Below, one piece after another: positions 10,024-17,805 of a stretch of DNA of 50,555 bases. The stretch comes from Lentisphaerota bacterium. GTDB taxonomy: Bacteria; Verrucomicrobiota; Lentisphaeria; Victivallales; Victivallaceae. A program made the translations under genes and the position numbers. The notes below the pieces were generated by a model. That model was not told the origin of the DNA. It made no database searches and was given only the letters and a program-made list of their open reading frames with translations. Positions within the stretch are counted from its first letter, which is position 1, and each line of letters opens with the position of its first letter. The stretch is taken from positions 1 to 50,555 of the forward strand of contig SUVY01000014.1 of NCBI GenBank assembly GCA_015061775.1, read 5' to 3'.

Positions 10024-10983
10024 TCAAATACAGAGCAATACCATTCCTGTAACACAGCTCACCAGCGCGATGAGATCGAGAGCTTTGAACTTCTCTTTGA
10101 GGACTATCACACTGTAAAGGGTAAAGGCGGCGATGCAGCTGCCGACAAGAACAGGAAAACTCATGCCTCCGAGACCATTGTTCGCCATGGCGCGCATTCC
10201 GGGAACCTGAAAAATAACTGCGATCAATGCGGCAAGCGGAAGCAGCGCAAGGTTGTATATCCAGAATTTTTTCTGGCGCAATACCACTTTGAGCTCCGAA
10301 ATATATCCGCGTTTGCAGCATATAACGATAAGCGCCATTGCGACATATCCCAGCATCATACAGCCGATACTGAACAATGAGGAGACATTCTTGCACTCTT
10401 CATAATAGAAGGGAATACTGGTGATTATCTGTTCGAGCCCCACTACGACCAGAGCGGCGAAAGTCCAGATTTTCCATACTCCGGAACTCTTGGTGGAGTT
10501 GTCTTTGGCGGAGGCAAAGAGGATGAGCGAGGCGAGCATCATTGCGATTCCTGCTCCGCGCATGATGGTGAGCTTCACATCGTAGAAGAGAACGCTGAAG
10601 ATAAACGGAAATATCATAGCCGACTGGATGATCGCCCAGATTATTCCGTTGGGTCCGCTCTGCATGGCGTGAGACATGGCGACTCCCTGAAAGAAACAGC
10701 CTGCTCCGCCGAGGAAAAACGCCACGGCTGAGAGGAAAAGCGCGAGGTTCGAGGAGTATTGACCTACTCCGGTAAATATACACAACACACCGATAAAGAT
10801 CGCGGAAACGGAACCTCCGACGAGGTAAATGGCATCCATGCGATAGCCGAGCTTGGGAGCTTTTCCCGCGATGGCGCCGACCAGACACCAGCTTGCGCCG
10901 ACCAGAACGAGAGCAACTATTCCGAAGGCGGGAGTATTGAAAAAAGCAACTTTTTCCAACGTTGAGATCAAATCGTTGAGCAT
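10024..10983 (-). CDS. DMT-superfamily (RhaT/EamA-like) transporter, paralogue 3
   Basis: A 319-aa polytopic protein with the same core (AMQSGPNGIIWAIIQSAMIFPF) and the terminal PGMRAMANNGLGGMSFPVLVGS pattern, but more divergent than the other two. It is the first gene of the leftward operon. AAAGG lies upstream of the ATG. A 16-bp perfect palindrome (CTCCCT-GCAT-AGGGAG, 11022-11037) about 40 bases upstream could be an operator. No promoter fits cleanly. Confidence 0.8.
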   Translation of the reverse strand: MLNDLISTLEKVAFFNTPAFGIVALVLVGASWCLVGAIAGKAPKLGYRMDAIYLVGGSVSAIFIGVLCIFTGVGQYSSNLALFLSAVAFFLGGAGCFFQGVAMSHAMQSGPNGIIWAIIQSAMIFPFIFSVLFYDVKLTIMRGAGIAMMLASLILFASAKDNSTKSSGVWKIWTFAALVVVGLEQIITSIPFYYEECKNVSSLFSIGCMMLGYVAMALIVICCKRGYISELKVVLRQKKFWIYNLALLPLAALIAVIFQVPGMRAMANNGLGGMSFPVLVGSCIAAFTLYSVIVLKEKFKALDLIALVSCVTGMVLLCI

Positions 10984-11021
10984 AACACAAACCTTTTATG
11001 CTGTTTAAAATTAAGCTTTGC

Positions 11022-11037
11022 TCCCTGCATAGGGAGA
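11022..11037. promoter_or_regulatory. Palindrome upstream of the transporter operon
   Basis: CTCCCT and AGGGAG are separated by GCAT in the 5' region of the first transporter gene. It could bind a dimeric regulator or form a small hairpin in the leader. This is seen in sequence; its role is inferred. Confidence 0.35.
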
Positions 11038-11071
11038 TAATAAAAAAACTTCGTAAATAATTGTACAAGAA

Positions 11072-11182
11072 CTCCGCTTTTCTTGAAGTGGGTTGGGGGC
11101 GCGGGGGAAGGGCGAAACCTCTTTTCTCGTGAAAAGAAGTTTCGCCCATCCCCCGCATCATCTACCCATATCAGGAACCGCG
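11072..11182 (+). repeat. Dispersed palindromic element, copy 3
   Basis: Same orientation as copy 1: GCTTTTCTTGAA flank, GC-rich arm, a hairpin of GCGAAACCTCTTTTC / GAAAAGAAGTTTCGC type with one mismatch, then GCATCATCTACCCATATCAGGAACC. The outer part of the stem has changed on both sides (GGGCGAAA / TTTCGCCC versus GGGAAAAC in copy 1), so pairing is kept. Confidence 0.82.
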
Positions 11183-11233
11183 CAGAAAATTAAGTGTTTG
11201 CTTAATATAATCCCGCATACGTTTTTTTCAAGC

Positions 11234-12037
11234 TCAGCGGACGGGATTTTTGCGGATAAGAGTCAGTAATTCCCGGGATGAGAGAGAAAAGTTTTTTGCG
11301 GCTGAGAGATAGTGCTCGAGATAGCGGATGATACCCTCTTCATCGACCGGCATATAGTGGAAAAAGAGTGCGAGATCCCGCACCGCTCCCATCCGCAGAG
11401 AGCGTCTGAAAAACACCTTGCGGCAGGAGGCTACATCTATCCACTTGAGGTCGAGGATATTTCCGTTTTCATCCGGCTTATCTTTTGCACTCCACAACAG
11501 ATTAAAGGGAGTAAATCCCTTGTGGATATACCCGTTATTGTGCATGACAGCGAGATACTTGAGGTTGCGGCAGATGAATTCATCCTTGTATTGGAGCTGC
11601 TCTGAGCTCAAATCATCACTCATAAATACTCTTCCGTCGGCAAAACGGGAGGCAAATTCGGTTATCAGGAAACCGGACTTCAGGATGAAAAAATTTCTTA
11701 TCTCCCCTGCTCCGAGCAATTTCACCAGCGGAAGACCGAGGCGGGAGAGGCGGATAAAGTTCAACGCTTCCATGCCGTATGCGCCGGGGCGCAGGAGATA
11801 TTTCCAGACTCCCTTTACTTTTAACGGAGCTTTATATACCACCTGTTTTCCGGACGGAAGTTCAAGCAGCAGCACAAACTTGTGGCGGGTATGCCATAAC
11901 ACGGAGTAATTTCCGTCGCAGTTGAACTCCCCTTTGGCAAGGCGCAGAGCCTCAAGTTCGCCAGCGATTTCCGGATTGACACAACTCCATGACGAGCGGT
12001 ATTTTATTATAAAATCATCAAATTCCTCAGATGCCAT
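11234..12037 (-). CDS. LPS-kinase (WaaP/Kdo kinase)-like protein with altered catalytic loop
   Basis: This 267-aa protein has the layout of the small lipopolysaccharide/Kdo kinase-like fold: a VVYKAP lysine (K69), a loop YIHKGFTPFNLLW and a LKWIDVA segment (D201, the DFG-like metal ligand). In active members the loop reads H-x-D; here it is H172-K-G174, so the catalytic Asp is Gly, while Asn179 is kept. It may be a pseudokinase or use another base. AAGGGG precedes the ATG. It diverges from the recombinase gene, and their predicted promoters overlap. A role in LPS core modification is family-based inference. Confidence 0.65.
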   Translation of the reverse strand: MASEEFDDFIIKYRSSWSCVNPEIAGELEALRLAKGEFNCDGNYSVLWHTRHKFVLLLELPSGKQVVYKAPLKVKGVWKYLLRPGAYGMEALNFIRLSRLGLPLVKLLGAGEIRNFFILKSGFLITEFASRFADGRVFMSDDLSSEQLQYKDEFICRNLKYLAVMHNNGYIHKGFTPFNLLWSAKDKPDENGNILDLKWIDVASCRKVFFRRSLRMGAVRDLALFFHYMPVDEEGIIRYLEHYLSAAKNFSLSSRELLTLIRKNPVR

Positions 12038-12060
12038 GATTTTCCCCTTGCAGGCATTTG

Positions 12061-12089
12061 TTAAGATTTTGTTAAGACAGAAATATAAT
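12061..12089 (+). promoter_or_regulatory. Predicted promoter of the recombinase gene
   Basis: TATAAT at 12084-12089 has TTAAGA 17 bases upstream (or TTGTTA 20 bases upstream). The direct repeat TTTGTTAAGAT/TTTGTTAAGAC (11-bp period, 12057-12078) overlies it and could be an operator. Confidence 0.5.
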
Positions 12090-12114
12090 ATACTTTAAAA
12101 CACGTATTTTTCAA
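12087..12114 (-). promoter_or_regulatory. Predicted promoter of the kinase-like gene
   Basis: On the minus strand TTGAAA (12109-12114) and TATATT (12087-12092) are 16 bases apart. The -10 overlaps the -10 of the opposing recombinase promoter, so the two would compete for RNA polymerase. Confidence 0.5.
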
Positions 12115-12132
12115 CACCAGGAGGAGAAAAAA

Positions 12133-13284
12133 GTGTATCTTCGCGGAAACTACTGGCACTATGACTTTTTCATCGGCAAAAAACGCCACAGGGGAACAAC
12201 AGGATTCCGGGCAAATGAAAAACGCAAGGCGGCGATGATGGTCGATCTGCTGAAAGCTAAACTGAGGGAAGAGTTTGTCTGGACAAAAATCCTGCACCGG
12301 CAACCGCCAAAAGAGTATGCCGAGCAGCCGCTTGATGCGGATATGATATGGAGTTATTTTATCCGTCTGTCCGACACCGGAGCCGCCGAACACCGGCAAA
12401 AGATATACCGGGCGCGGTTGCGGGATTTCTGCAGCTATATCAGGGATTTCCATCCGGAAACAACTTTGCTCTCAGAGGTAACTAATATCCACGCTCAGAA
12501 ATACCGTGTCCACCTGAAAAATCGCACTATGAGCAGCTCCACCGCGAACGACCATCTGGCGGCGTTGAAGATGATATTCAAGCTGCTTGCCGGAACAGGA
12601 AAAATCGCCTCAAATCCGTTTGCGGGCATAAAACGTTTTTCTGCCGACAAGGTCAAACGTGAGATCTTTTCCTCCGGAGAACTGAGGACGATACTCAATA
12701 AATCATCCGGCTGGATGCACCATCTGTTTATCATGGCGGCATACACCGGATTGAGAGAGGGAGATATATGTATGCTCAAAAAGAGCGAAATAGACGGTGA
12801 TATCCGGTGGATAACCATAGAAAAGACGCGGAAAACCGGAGCAAAGGCAGATATTCCGATACTGGCTCCCCTGAAAAAGCATCTGCAATCGGTATTGCGG
12901 CAGAAGAACAGCTCGGAGTATGTCTGTCCTGAACTTGCCGAACTCTACTGCAACTCACCTAAAAAGATAAGCCGGGATGTAAAAAAATTTCTGCATGATA
13001 TTGGAATAATCGGAACATCCCAACAAGTCGAGGGGTATTGTCACCGGGTGTCGGTCAAAGATATCCATTCGCTCAGACATACATTCATCTACCTTGCGGC
13101 GAAAGCGAATATTCCGCTTCCGGTGATACAAAGCGTAGTCGGACACGCAACGGAAGAGATGACAAGATACTACACCGAGCACGCCCGGAGAGAGGATAAG
13201 CTGCGCTTTATGGATTTGATTCTGGAAAATATGCCTGAGTTCGAACAACCAAACGGCAAACCGTCACAAAAGTCACCACAATGA
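12133..13284 (+). CDS. Tyrosine recombinase / phage-type integrase
   Basis: This 383-aa protein has an arm/core-binding N-terminal half (about 1-165) and a catalytic half. Active-site residues are present: Arg208 (AAYTGLREGD), Lys234 (KTRKTG), His312 and Arg315 (HSLRHTF), His338 (VGHAT) and the nucleophile Tyr346 or Tyr347 (TRYYTEH). Translation starts at GTG 12133 behind AGGAGGAG. The stop overlaps an ATG (ATGA, 13281-13284) that begins the adjacent pseudopilin frame. No excisionase or other phage genes are nearby. It could be a relic of an integrative element, or a recombinase acting locally on the inverted pseudopilin pair; the latter is speculation. Confidence 0.9.
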   Translation: MYLRGNYWHYDFFIGKKRHRGTTGFRANEKRKAAMMVDLLKAKLREEFVWTKILHRQPPKEYAEQPLDADMIWSYFIRLSDTGAAEHRQKIYRARLRDFCSYIRDFHPETTLLSEVTNIHAQKYRVHLKNRTMSSSTANDHLAALKMIFKLLAGTGKIASNPFAGIKRFSADKVKREIFSSGELRTILNKSSGWMHHLFIMAAYTGLREGDICMLKKSEIDGDIRWITIEKTRKTGAKADIPILAPLKKHLQSVLRQKNSSEYVCPELAELYCNSPKKISRDVKKFLHDIGIIGTSQQVEGYCHRVSVKDIHSLRHTFIYLAAKANIPLPVIQSVVGHATEEMTRYYTEHARREDKLRFMDLILENMPEFEQPNGKPSQKSPQ

Positions 13285-14015
13285 AGTAAAATTCAGCACA
13301 AAAGGAATTCACTCTGATCGAACTCCTCGTCGTGATCGCCATCATCGCGATCCTCGCCGGAATGCTCCTGCCCGCCCTGCAGCAGGCTCGTGAGCGCGCC
13401 CGTCGCAGCAACTGCGCCGGAAACCTCAAACAGCTCGGAACCGCTCTGAAGCTCTACAGCTCCAGCTACAACGACAAGTTCCCGGGCGCCCCCGGATACT
13501 CCGGTGTCGATGACAATGTAATCACCAACCCCTCCGGTGCGGGCGGTCTTGAGCTTCTCCGCGGAAACGACTTCCTGGCTGACTACGGCGTTTACATCTG
13601 CCCGTCAACCGTCACCAGCGCCGGAACCGGCACTCTGCCGATCACCTATGGTACCAGCACAACCGACACCGCGACCAACGCCACCTACGCTTTCGTCGGC
13701 GGCATGATCGACGGCGACAGCACCATCTGGGGACGCGCTGACTCCGCCGTCGCCGCTGACTTCACCGGTAACAGCAACAACAACATCGGAATCAACAACG
13801 GCAACGCCAACCACACCAACTTCGGTAACATCCTGTACCTCGCCGGAAACGTTTCCGGATACACCGGTGCCGGTTGGTTCAACATCAACAACGCCGGATA
13901 TCCGAATGGACTTTCTGACGCCGCCACCAAAACTCTCTGCCCGGTTGCCCCGAACTCAGTTCGCGACATAAAGGGTGCTGAGACCACCATGAAAGCTTAC
14001 AAAAAAGCTGAATAA
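13281..14015 (+). pseudogene. Pseudopilin gene copy 1, interrupted by a stop at codon 3
   Basis: From ATG 13281 the frame reads M-K[26 protein letters not shown] and then stays open to 14015 (about 244 codons). The TAA at 13287 would be one base change from AAA, which would give a normal prepilin leader MKKNSAQKE. No other start lies between the stop and the FTLIELL motif, and no ribosome binding site precedes the ATG, which overlaps the recombinase stop. The rest is intact and very like the convergent copy at 14230-14973, including the [13 protein letters not shown] segment. Either the gene is silenced, a donor cassette, or translated by an unusual route. A terminator follows at 14040. Confidence 0.75.
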
Positions 14016-14039
14016 TAATATTTGCTTACCTGTAAAAGA

Positions 14040-14069
14040 GGACAGAGCCTTTGGGCTCTGTCCTTTTTT
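14040..14069 (+). terminator. Terminator after pseudopilin copy 1
   Basis: GGACAGAGCC pairs with GGCTCTGTCC around a 4-nt loop and is followed by TTTTTT. It lies 24 bases after the stop codon. Confidence 0.9.
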
Positions 14070-14185
14070 GCTTTTCTGAAAAACTTAATTCCGCAAATGG
14101 AGATTTCTGCGGGAGCTCTGCTGCTGTGGGGACTTTTGTGACGTAATGTGTGAACCGTCCAAAGAGGTGATCCAAAATCAGGGCA

Positions 14186-14217
14186 TAAAAAAAGCAGGGG
14201 CGAACCCCTGCTTTTTT
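14186..14217 (-). terminator. Terminator after pseudopilin copy 2 (bidirectional)
   Basis: AGCAGGGG and CCCCTGCT pair around CGAA, with A7/T6 tracts on either side, so it can end transcription from both directions. It lies 12 bases past the stop of the minus-strand pseudopilin. Confidence 0.92.
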
Positions 14218-14229
14218 CGTCAAGACAAA

Positions 14230-14973
14230 TTACTCGGTATAAGAACCTGCTGCGGCAGCAGCACCGTTGGTAACCTTACCTGCCGCACCCTTTACGTCGC
14301 GCAGACCATTGGGAACCATGGGGCTGTTTTTCACATTGGTATCACTGGCGATGTTGGGATAACCGGCGTTGTTGACATTGAACCAACCGGCACCGGTGTA
14401 ACCGGAGACGTTTCCAGCGAGGTAGAGAATGTTACCAAAGTTGGTATGGTTGGCGTTGCCGTTGTTGATACCAACTGCTGCACTATCGCCATTTCCAACG
14501 AAGTCGGCAGCGACGGCGGAGTCAGCGCGTCCCCAGATGGTGCTGTCGCCGTCGATCATGCCGCCGACGAAAGCGTAGGTGGCGTTGGTCGCGGTGTCAG
14601 TTGCGTCCTTACCATAAGTGATCGGCAGAGTGCCGGTTCCGGCGCTGGTGACGGTTGACGGGCAGATGTAAACGCCGTAGTCAGCCAGGAAGTCGTTTCC
14701 GCGGAGAAGCTCAAGACCACCGGCTCCGGCGGGGTTTGCGATTTTGTTGGTGTCGATACCGGAGTATCCGGGTCCGCCCGGGAACTTGTCGTTGTAGCTG
14801 GAGCTGTAGAGCTTCAGAGCGGTTCCGAGCTGTTTGAGGTTACCGGCGCAGTTGCTGCGACGGGCGCGCTCACGAGCCTGCTGCAGAGCGGGCAGGAGCA
14901 TTCCGGCGAGGATCGCGATGATGGCGATCACGACGAGGAGTTCGATCAGAGTGAATCCACGAGTCTTTTTCAT
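14230..14973 (-). CDS. Pseudopilin / type IV pilin-like protein, intact copy 2
   Basis: A 247-aa protein with leader MKKTRG, then [16 protein letters not shown]: a standard prepilin peptidase site with Gly at -1. The body is Gly/Asn/Ala-rich with one Cys in [19 protein letters not shown] fits H-X9-DG with Asp replaced by Ala. AGAAGG precedes the ATG, and a good promoter lies 75 bases upstream. Codons are strongly biased to C-ending forms, suggesting high expression. Long stretches are identical at the DNA level to copy 1, broken by variable patches, and the two genes converge. It is probably a major pilin or pseudopilin subunit; assembly genes are not in this window. Confidence 0.88.
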   Translation of the reverse strand: MKKTRGFTLIELLVVIAIIAILAGMLLPALQQARERARRSNCAGNLKQLGTALKLYSSSYNDKFPGGPGYSGIDTNKIANPAGAGGLELLRGNDFLADYGVYICPSTVTSAGTGTLPITYGKDATDTATNATYAFVGGMIDGDSTIWGRADSAVAADFVGNGDSAAVGINNGNANHTNFGNILYLAGNVSGYTGAGWFNVNNAGYPNIASDTNVKNSPMVPNGLRDVKGAAGKVTNGAAAAAGSYTE

Positions 14974-15055
14974 TTTTTTTACCTTCTTCTTTTTTTTGAA
15001 GTTTTATATTTGTTGGAAAACTGACTGTTTAGTCCTTTTTTCCGCTACGACATAT

Positions 15056-15083
15056 ATTATAGCGATAAAAATTGTCTCCGCAA
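15056..15083 (-). promoter_or_regulatory. Promoter of pseudopilin copy 2
   Basis: On the minus strand TTGCGG (15078-15083) and TATAAT (15056-15061) are 16 bases apart. A transcript would carry a leader of about 75 nt. Confidence 0.65.
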
Positions 15084-15161
15084 GGGGGGTAACGAAATTT
15101 TTTTTGATTTTTTTTGTTTTTTCGTCATCCGGGGCTTTTCCGGAGCATCTTTAAGCTCAAA

Positions 15162-15189
15162 CTGCCGGAACTGTTTGCAGCTCCGGCAG
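15162..15189 (-). terminator. Probable terminator after tsf
   Basis: CTGCCGGA pairs perfectly with TCCGGCAG just past the tsf stop. Only a short T-run (TTTGAGCTT) follows, so termination may be weak. Confidence 0.45.
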
Positions 15190-15205
15190 CCTGATCAAGC
15201 AAAAA

Positions 15206-16015
15206 TTACTGCTCTTCGCCAACTGCCCAGCGGACGAAGCGTTTGATCTTCAGCGCGGGATAGAGTTTGGCAAAGGTGCTCTTGTCGTCTTTGACCCAGG
15301 GCTGGTTGACCAGGCAGACCTCGGAGAAGTAACGGTTGATCTTTCCGGCAAGGATCTTCTCGAGCATCTCGGCGGGTTTTCCGGCGAGCTTCGGATCTGA
15401 GGCTGCGGCGATCTCTTTCTCTTTGGCAACGATCTCAGCCGGAACATCATCAGAGGTGATGTAGGTGGGGCTGAAAGCTGCGATGTGCAGGCAGAGGTCA
15501 TTGAGAACCTCAGCAGAAGCATCTCCCTCGACCTCGACCAGAACGCTGACGCGTCCGCCCATGTGGTGGTATCCGGCAAACTTGCTGTCGGCAGAACCGT
15601 TCCACTTCACGGCGCGGCGGAGCTGCATGTTCTCACCGATGGTGGCGATGTGGCTGGTGATGACAGCCTCTGCCTTCCCGTTGAGAGCGGCAGTCACATC
15701 TCCTTCGGCATCCAGCTCGAGCGCGGAAGCAACAACGCTGTCCACCAGTCCGGCAAATTTCGGAGTCTTGGCTGCGAAGTCAGTCTCGCAGAGCATCTCG
15801 ACGATAACGGCTTTGCCATCGGCGATCCCGGTCCAGACTTTTCCCTCGTTGGTGGAACGTCCTGCCTTCTTCTCGGCCTTGGCAATACCGGATTTACGCA
15901 AATTCTCAAGAGCCAGCTCCATGTCGCCGTTGGCGGCGGTGAGAGCCTTCTTGCAGTCCATCATACCGGCTCCGGTCTTCTCGCGGAGCTCTGACACCAT
16001 TTTAGCTGTGATCAT
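15206..16015 (-). CDS. tsf: Translation elongation factor Ts
   Basis: A 269-aa EF-Ts, the guanine nucleotide exchange factor for EF-Tu. The N-terminal UBA-like domain (VSELREKTGAGMMDCKKAL) and the core motif VEMLCETDFAAK are clear. The C-terminal dimerisation part ends VCLVNQPWVKDDKSTFAKLY, a conserved signature. GGAGAAA precedes the ATG. It lies 30 bases downstream of rpsB, the usual bacterial order, so the two are cotranscribed from the rpsB promoter. Confidence 0.97.
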   Translation of the reverse strand: MITAKMVSELREKTGAGMMDCKKALTAANGDMELALENLRKSGIAKAEKKAGRSTNEGKVWTGIADGKAVIVEMLCETDFAAKTPKFAGLVDSVVASALELDAEGDVTAALNGKAEAVITSHIATIGENMQLRRAVKWNGSADSKFAGYHHMGGRVSVLVEVEGDASAEVLNDLCLHIAAFSPTYITSDDVPAEIVAKEKEIAAASDPKLAGKPAEMLEKILAGKINRYFSEVCLVNQPWVKDDKSTFAKLYPALKIKRFVRWAVGEEQ

Positions 16016-16045
16016 GATTATATTTTCTCCAATATAATATATAGC

Positions 16046-16894
16046 TTATTCTGCGCTCTCGGCCTTCTTTGCGGGCTTCTTGGCAGCGGTTTTCTTGGCG
16101 GCGGGCTTGCGGGCAGGTTTCTTCTCGGCTGCCTCGGCGTCGGCGGCGTTCTCTTCGGCAACGCGTTTTGCTGCCTCAGCGGCATCACGCTCCTCGGCGA
16201 CGCGCTTGTGGTGGATCTCGCTCGCGACCTTGATGGCATCGCGGAAGAGTCCGAGGATGACCTCGACTGACTTCACAGCGTCATCGTTGGCGGCAACAGG
16301 ATAATCGACCATGCTGGGATCGCCGTTGGTATCGACGATGGCGACGATCGGAATATTGAGTTTGTTCGCCTCACGGACGGCGTTGAGCTCGTTGCAGACA
16401 TCGACCACGACCAGAGCGGCGGGAAGCTTCTTCATGGCGGCGATGCCGTCGAGATCGCGGTGCAGCTTCTCGACGCGGCGGGTCATTCCGGCGACTTCCT
16501 TCTTCTTCATGCCGTTGATGCTGTCGCTGCCGAGGGCGGCGTCGATCTCAGCCATCTTGGCAACGCTCTTGCGGATGGTGACGTTGTTGGTGAGGGTTCC
16601 GCCCAGCCAACGCTCGGAAACACTGTACATTCCGGTATCGGCGGCGGTATCTTTGATCAGGTCGCGGAGCTGACGTTTGGTTCCGACGAAGAGGATCTCT
16701 CCGCCGTCAACAACGGTGCGCTGCAGAAAGTTGCAAGCAGCGGCGATCTGATACATGGTCTTGGTGAGATCGATGATAGTGATTCCGTTCTTGGCTCCAT
16801 AGACGAAATCTTTCATCTTGGGGTTCCAACGGCGGGTCTGGTGTCCGAAATGGCATCCGGCTTCCAACAGGGTGTTGATAGATACTTTACCCAT
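16046..16894 (-). CDS. rpsB: 30S ribosomal protein S2
   Basis: A 282-aa S2 with typical motifs: LLEAGCHFGHQTRRWNPKM, LFVGTKRQ, RWLGGTLTN, VVDVCNELNAVREANKLNIPIVAIVDTN (in pieces). About 40 C-terminal residues form a Lys/Ala-rich tail (repeated PAAKKTA-like segments), longer than in Escherichia coli and likely disordered. It is the first gene of the rpsB-tsf operon, with its own promoter near 17035. Confidence 0.97.
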   Translation of the reverse strand: MGKVSINTLLEAGCHFGHQTRRWNPKMKDFVYGAKNGITIIDLTKTMYQIAAACNFLQRTVVDGGEILFVGTKRQLRDLIKDTAADTGMYSVSERWLGGTLTNNVTIRKSVAKMAEIDAALGSDSINGMKKKEVAGMTRRVEKLHRDLDGIAAMKKLPAALVVVDVCNELNAVREANKLNIPIVAIVDTNGDPSMVDYPVAANDDAVKSVEVILGLFRDAIKVASEIHHKRVAEERDAAEAAKRVAEENAADAEAAEKKPARKPAAKKTAAKKPAKKAESAE

Positions 16895-17022
16895 TTTGCG
16901 TACTCTTCCTTTCTGTTGCGGCAGCTTTTGTTCAAGCGACCTTATTTTGTTTGGTTGTTTATTCCCCGCAAGCGGAGTGTCCGACGCAAATTAAGACACA
17001 ATCCTCCCACGGATAATTTCTT

Positions 17023-17051
17023 AATATAAACCTGCTGATGGATTTTTTCAA
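17023..17051 (-). promoter_or_regulatory. Promoter of rpsB-tsf
   Basis: On the minus strand TTGAAA (17046-17051) and TATATT (17023-17028) are exactly 17 bases apart. The leader would be about 120 nt, room enough for S2 autoregulation. Confidence 0.7.
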
Positions 17052-17078
17052 GTGCAATACTGCTCTTTACTGTGTTTT

Positions 17079-17801
17079 TCAGTAGTTTTTCCAGCCGTCA
17101 AAGAGCGTTTGGGCTTCGCGCATAAACTCAGCTCCGGGTTCCGGAGTCTCTTTCAAGGTGTTGGAAAATCCCAGCGCATCCCATTTGTACTCTCCGAATT
17201 TGTGGTAGCCGAGCAGCTCGACACGCCTGACGCAGGAAAACTTTTCGAGGTACTCCGCAAGACGCTTCAACGACTCCATATCCGCCGTCAGTCCCGGAAC
17301 GACCACATGCCGTATCCATACCGATTTACCGCTCTCTTCGCAGAAACGCAGCGTCTCGAGCGTATTGCTGTTCCCCTGCCCGGTCATAGCGCGGCAGAGT
17401 TCATCATCAAGACTCTTTATATCGAGCAGAAGCATATCACTTTTGCTGATGACCTCAGCCGAAACGCTCAACGGAACGCTTCCGGCGGTATCGACCGCAG
17501 TATGCAGTCCTTCCGCGCGGCAGGCGTCGAGCAGAGCCAAGACAAAGCGCGCCTGCAGAAGCGGCTCGCCTCCGGAAAACGTGACTCCTCCGGACTTTAT
17601 ATAGCTGCGGCAGGAGATTATCTTCTGCATGACTTCAGAAACTGTGAACTCCTGTCCGCCCTTCACATCCCAGGTATCCGGGTTGTGGCAGTAGCAGCAG
17701 CGCAGAGCGCACCCCTGAAGAAAAACGATGTAGCGGACTCCGGGACCGTCGAGGGTCCCGAAGCTCTCAAAGGAGTGTATCCGCCCGGTGATCTCCGCCA
17801 T
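17079..17801 (-). CDS. pflA: Pyruvate formate-lyase activating enzyme
   Basis: A 240-aa radical SAM enzyme. The [4Fe-4S] motif is C31-ALR-C35-CY-C38, and a GGEPLLQ motif for S-adenosylmethionine follows. It installs the glycyl radical on pyruvate formate-lyase. The N-terminus (GRIHSFESFGTLDGPGVRYIVFLQG) is diagnostic of the PflA group. It begins 4 bases after the pflB stop, with no separate promoter, so it is made from the same mRNA. Confidence 0.95.
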   Translation of the reverse strand: MAEITGRIHSFESFGTLDGPGVRYIVFLQGCALRCCYCHNPDTWDVKGGQEFTVSEVMQKIISCRSYIKSGGVTFSGGEPLLQARFVLALLDACRAEGLHTAVDTAGSVPLSVSAEVISKSDMLLLDIKSLDDELCRAMTGQGNSNTLETLRFCEESGKSVWIRHVVVPGLTADMESLKRLAEYLEKFSCVRRVELLGYHKFGEYKWDALGFSNTLKETPEPGAEFMREAQTLFDGWKNY

Positions 17802-17805
17802 CGGC

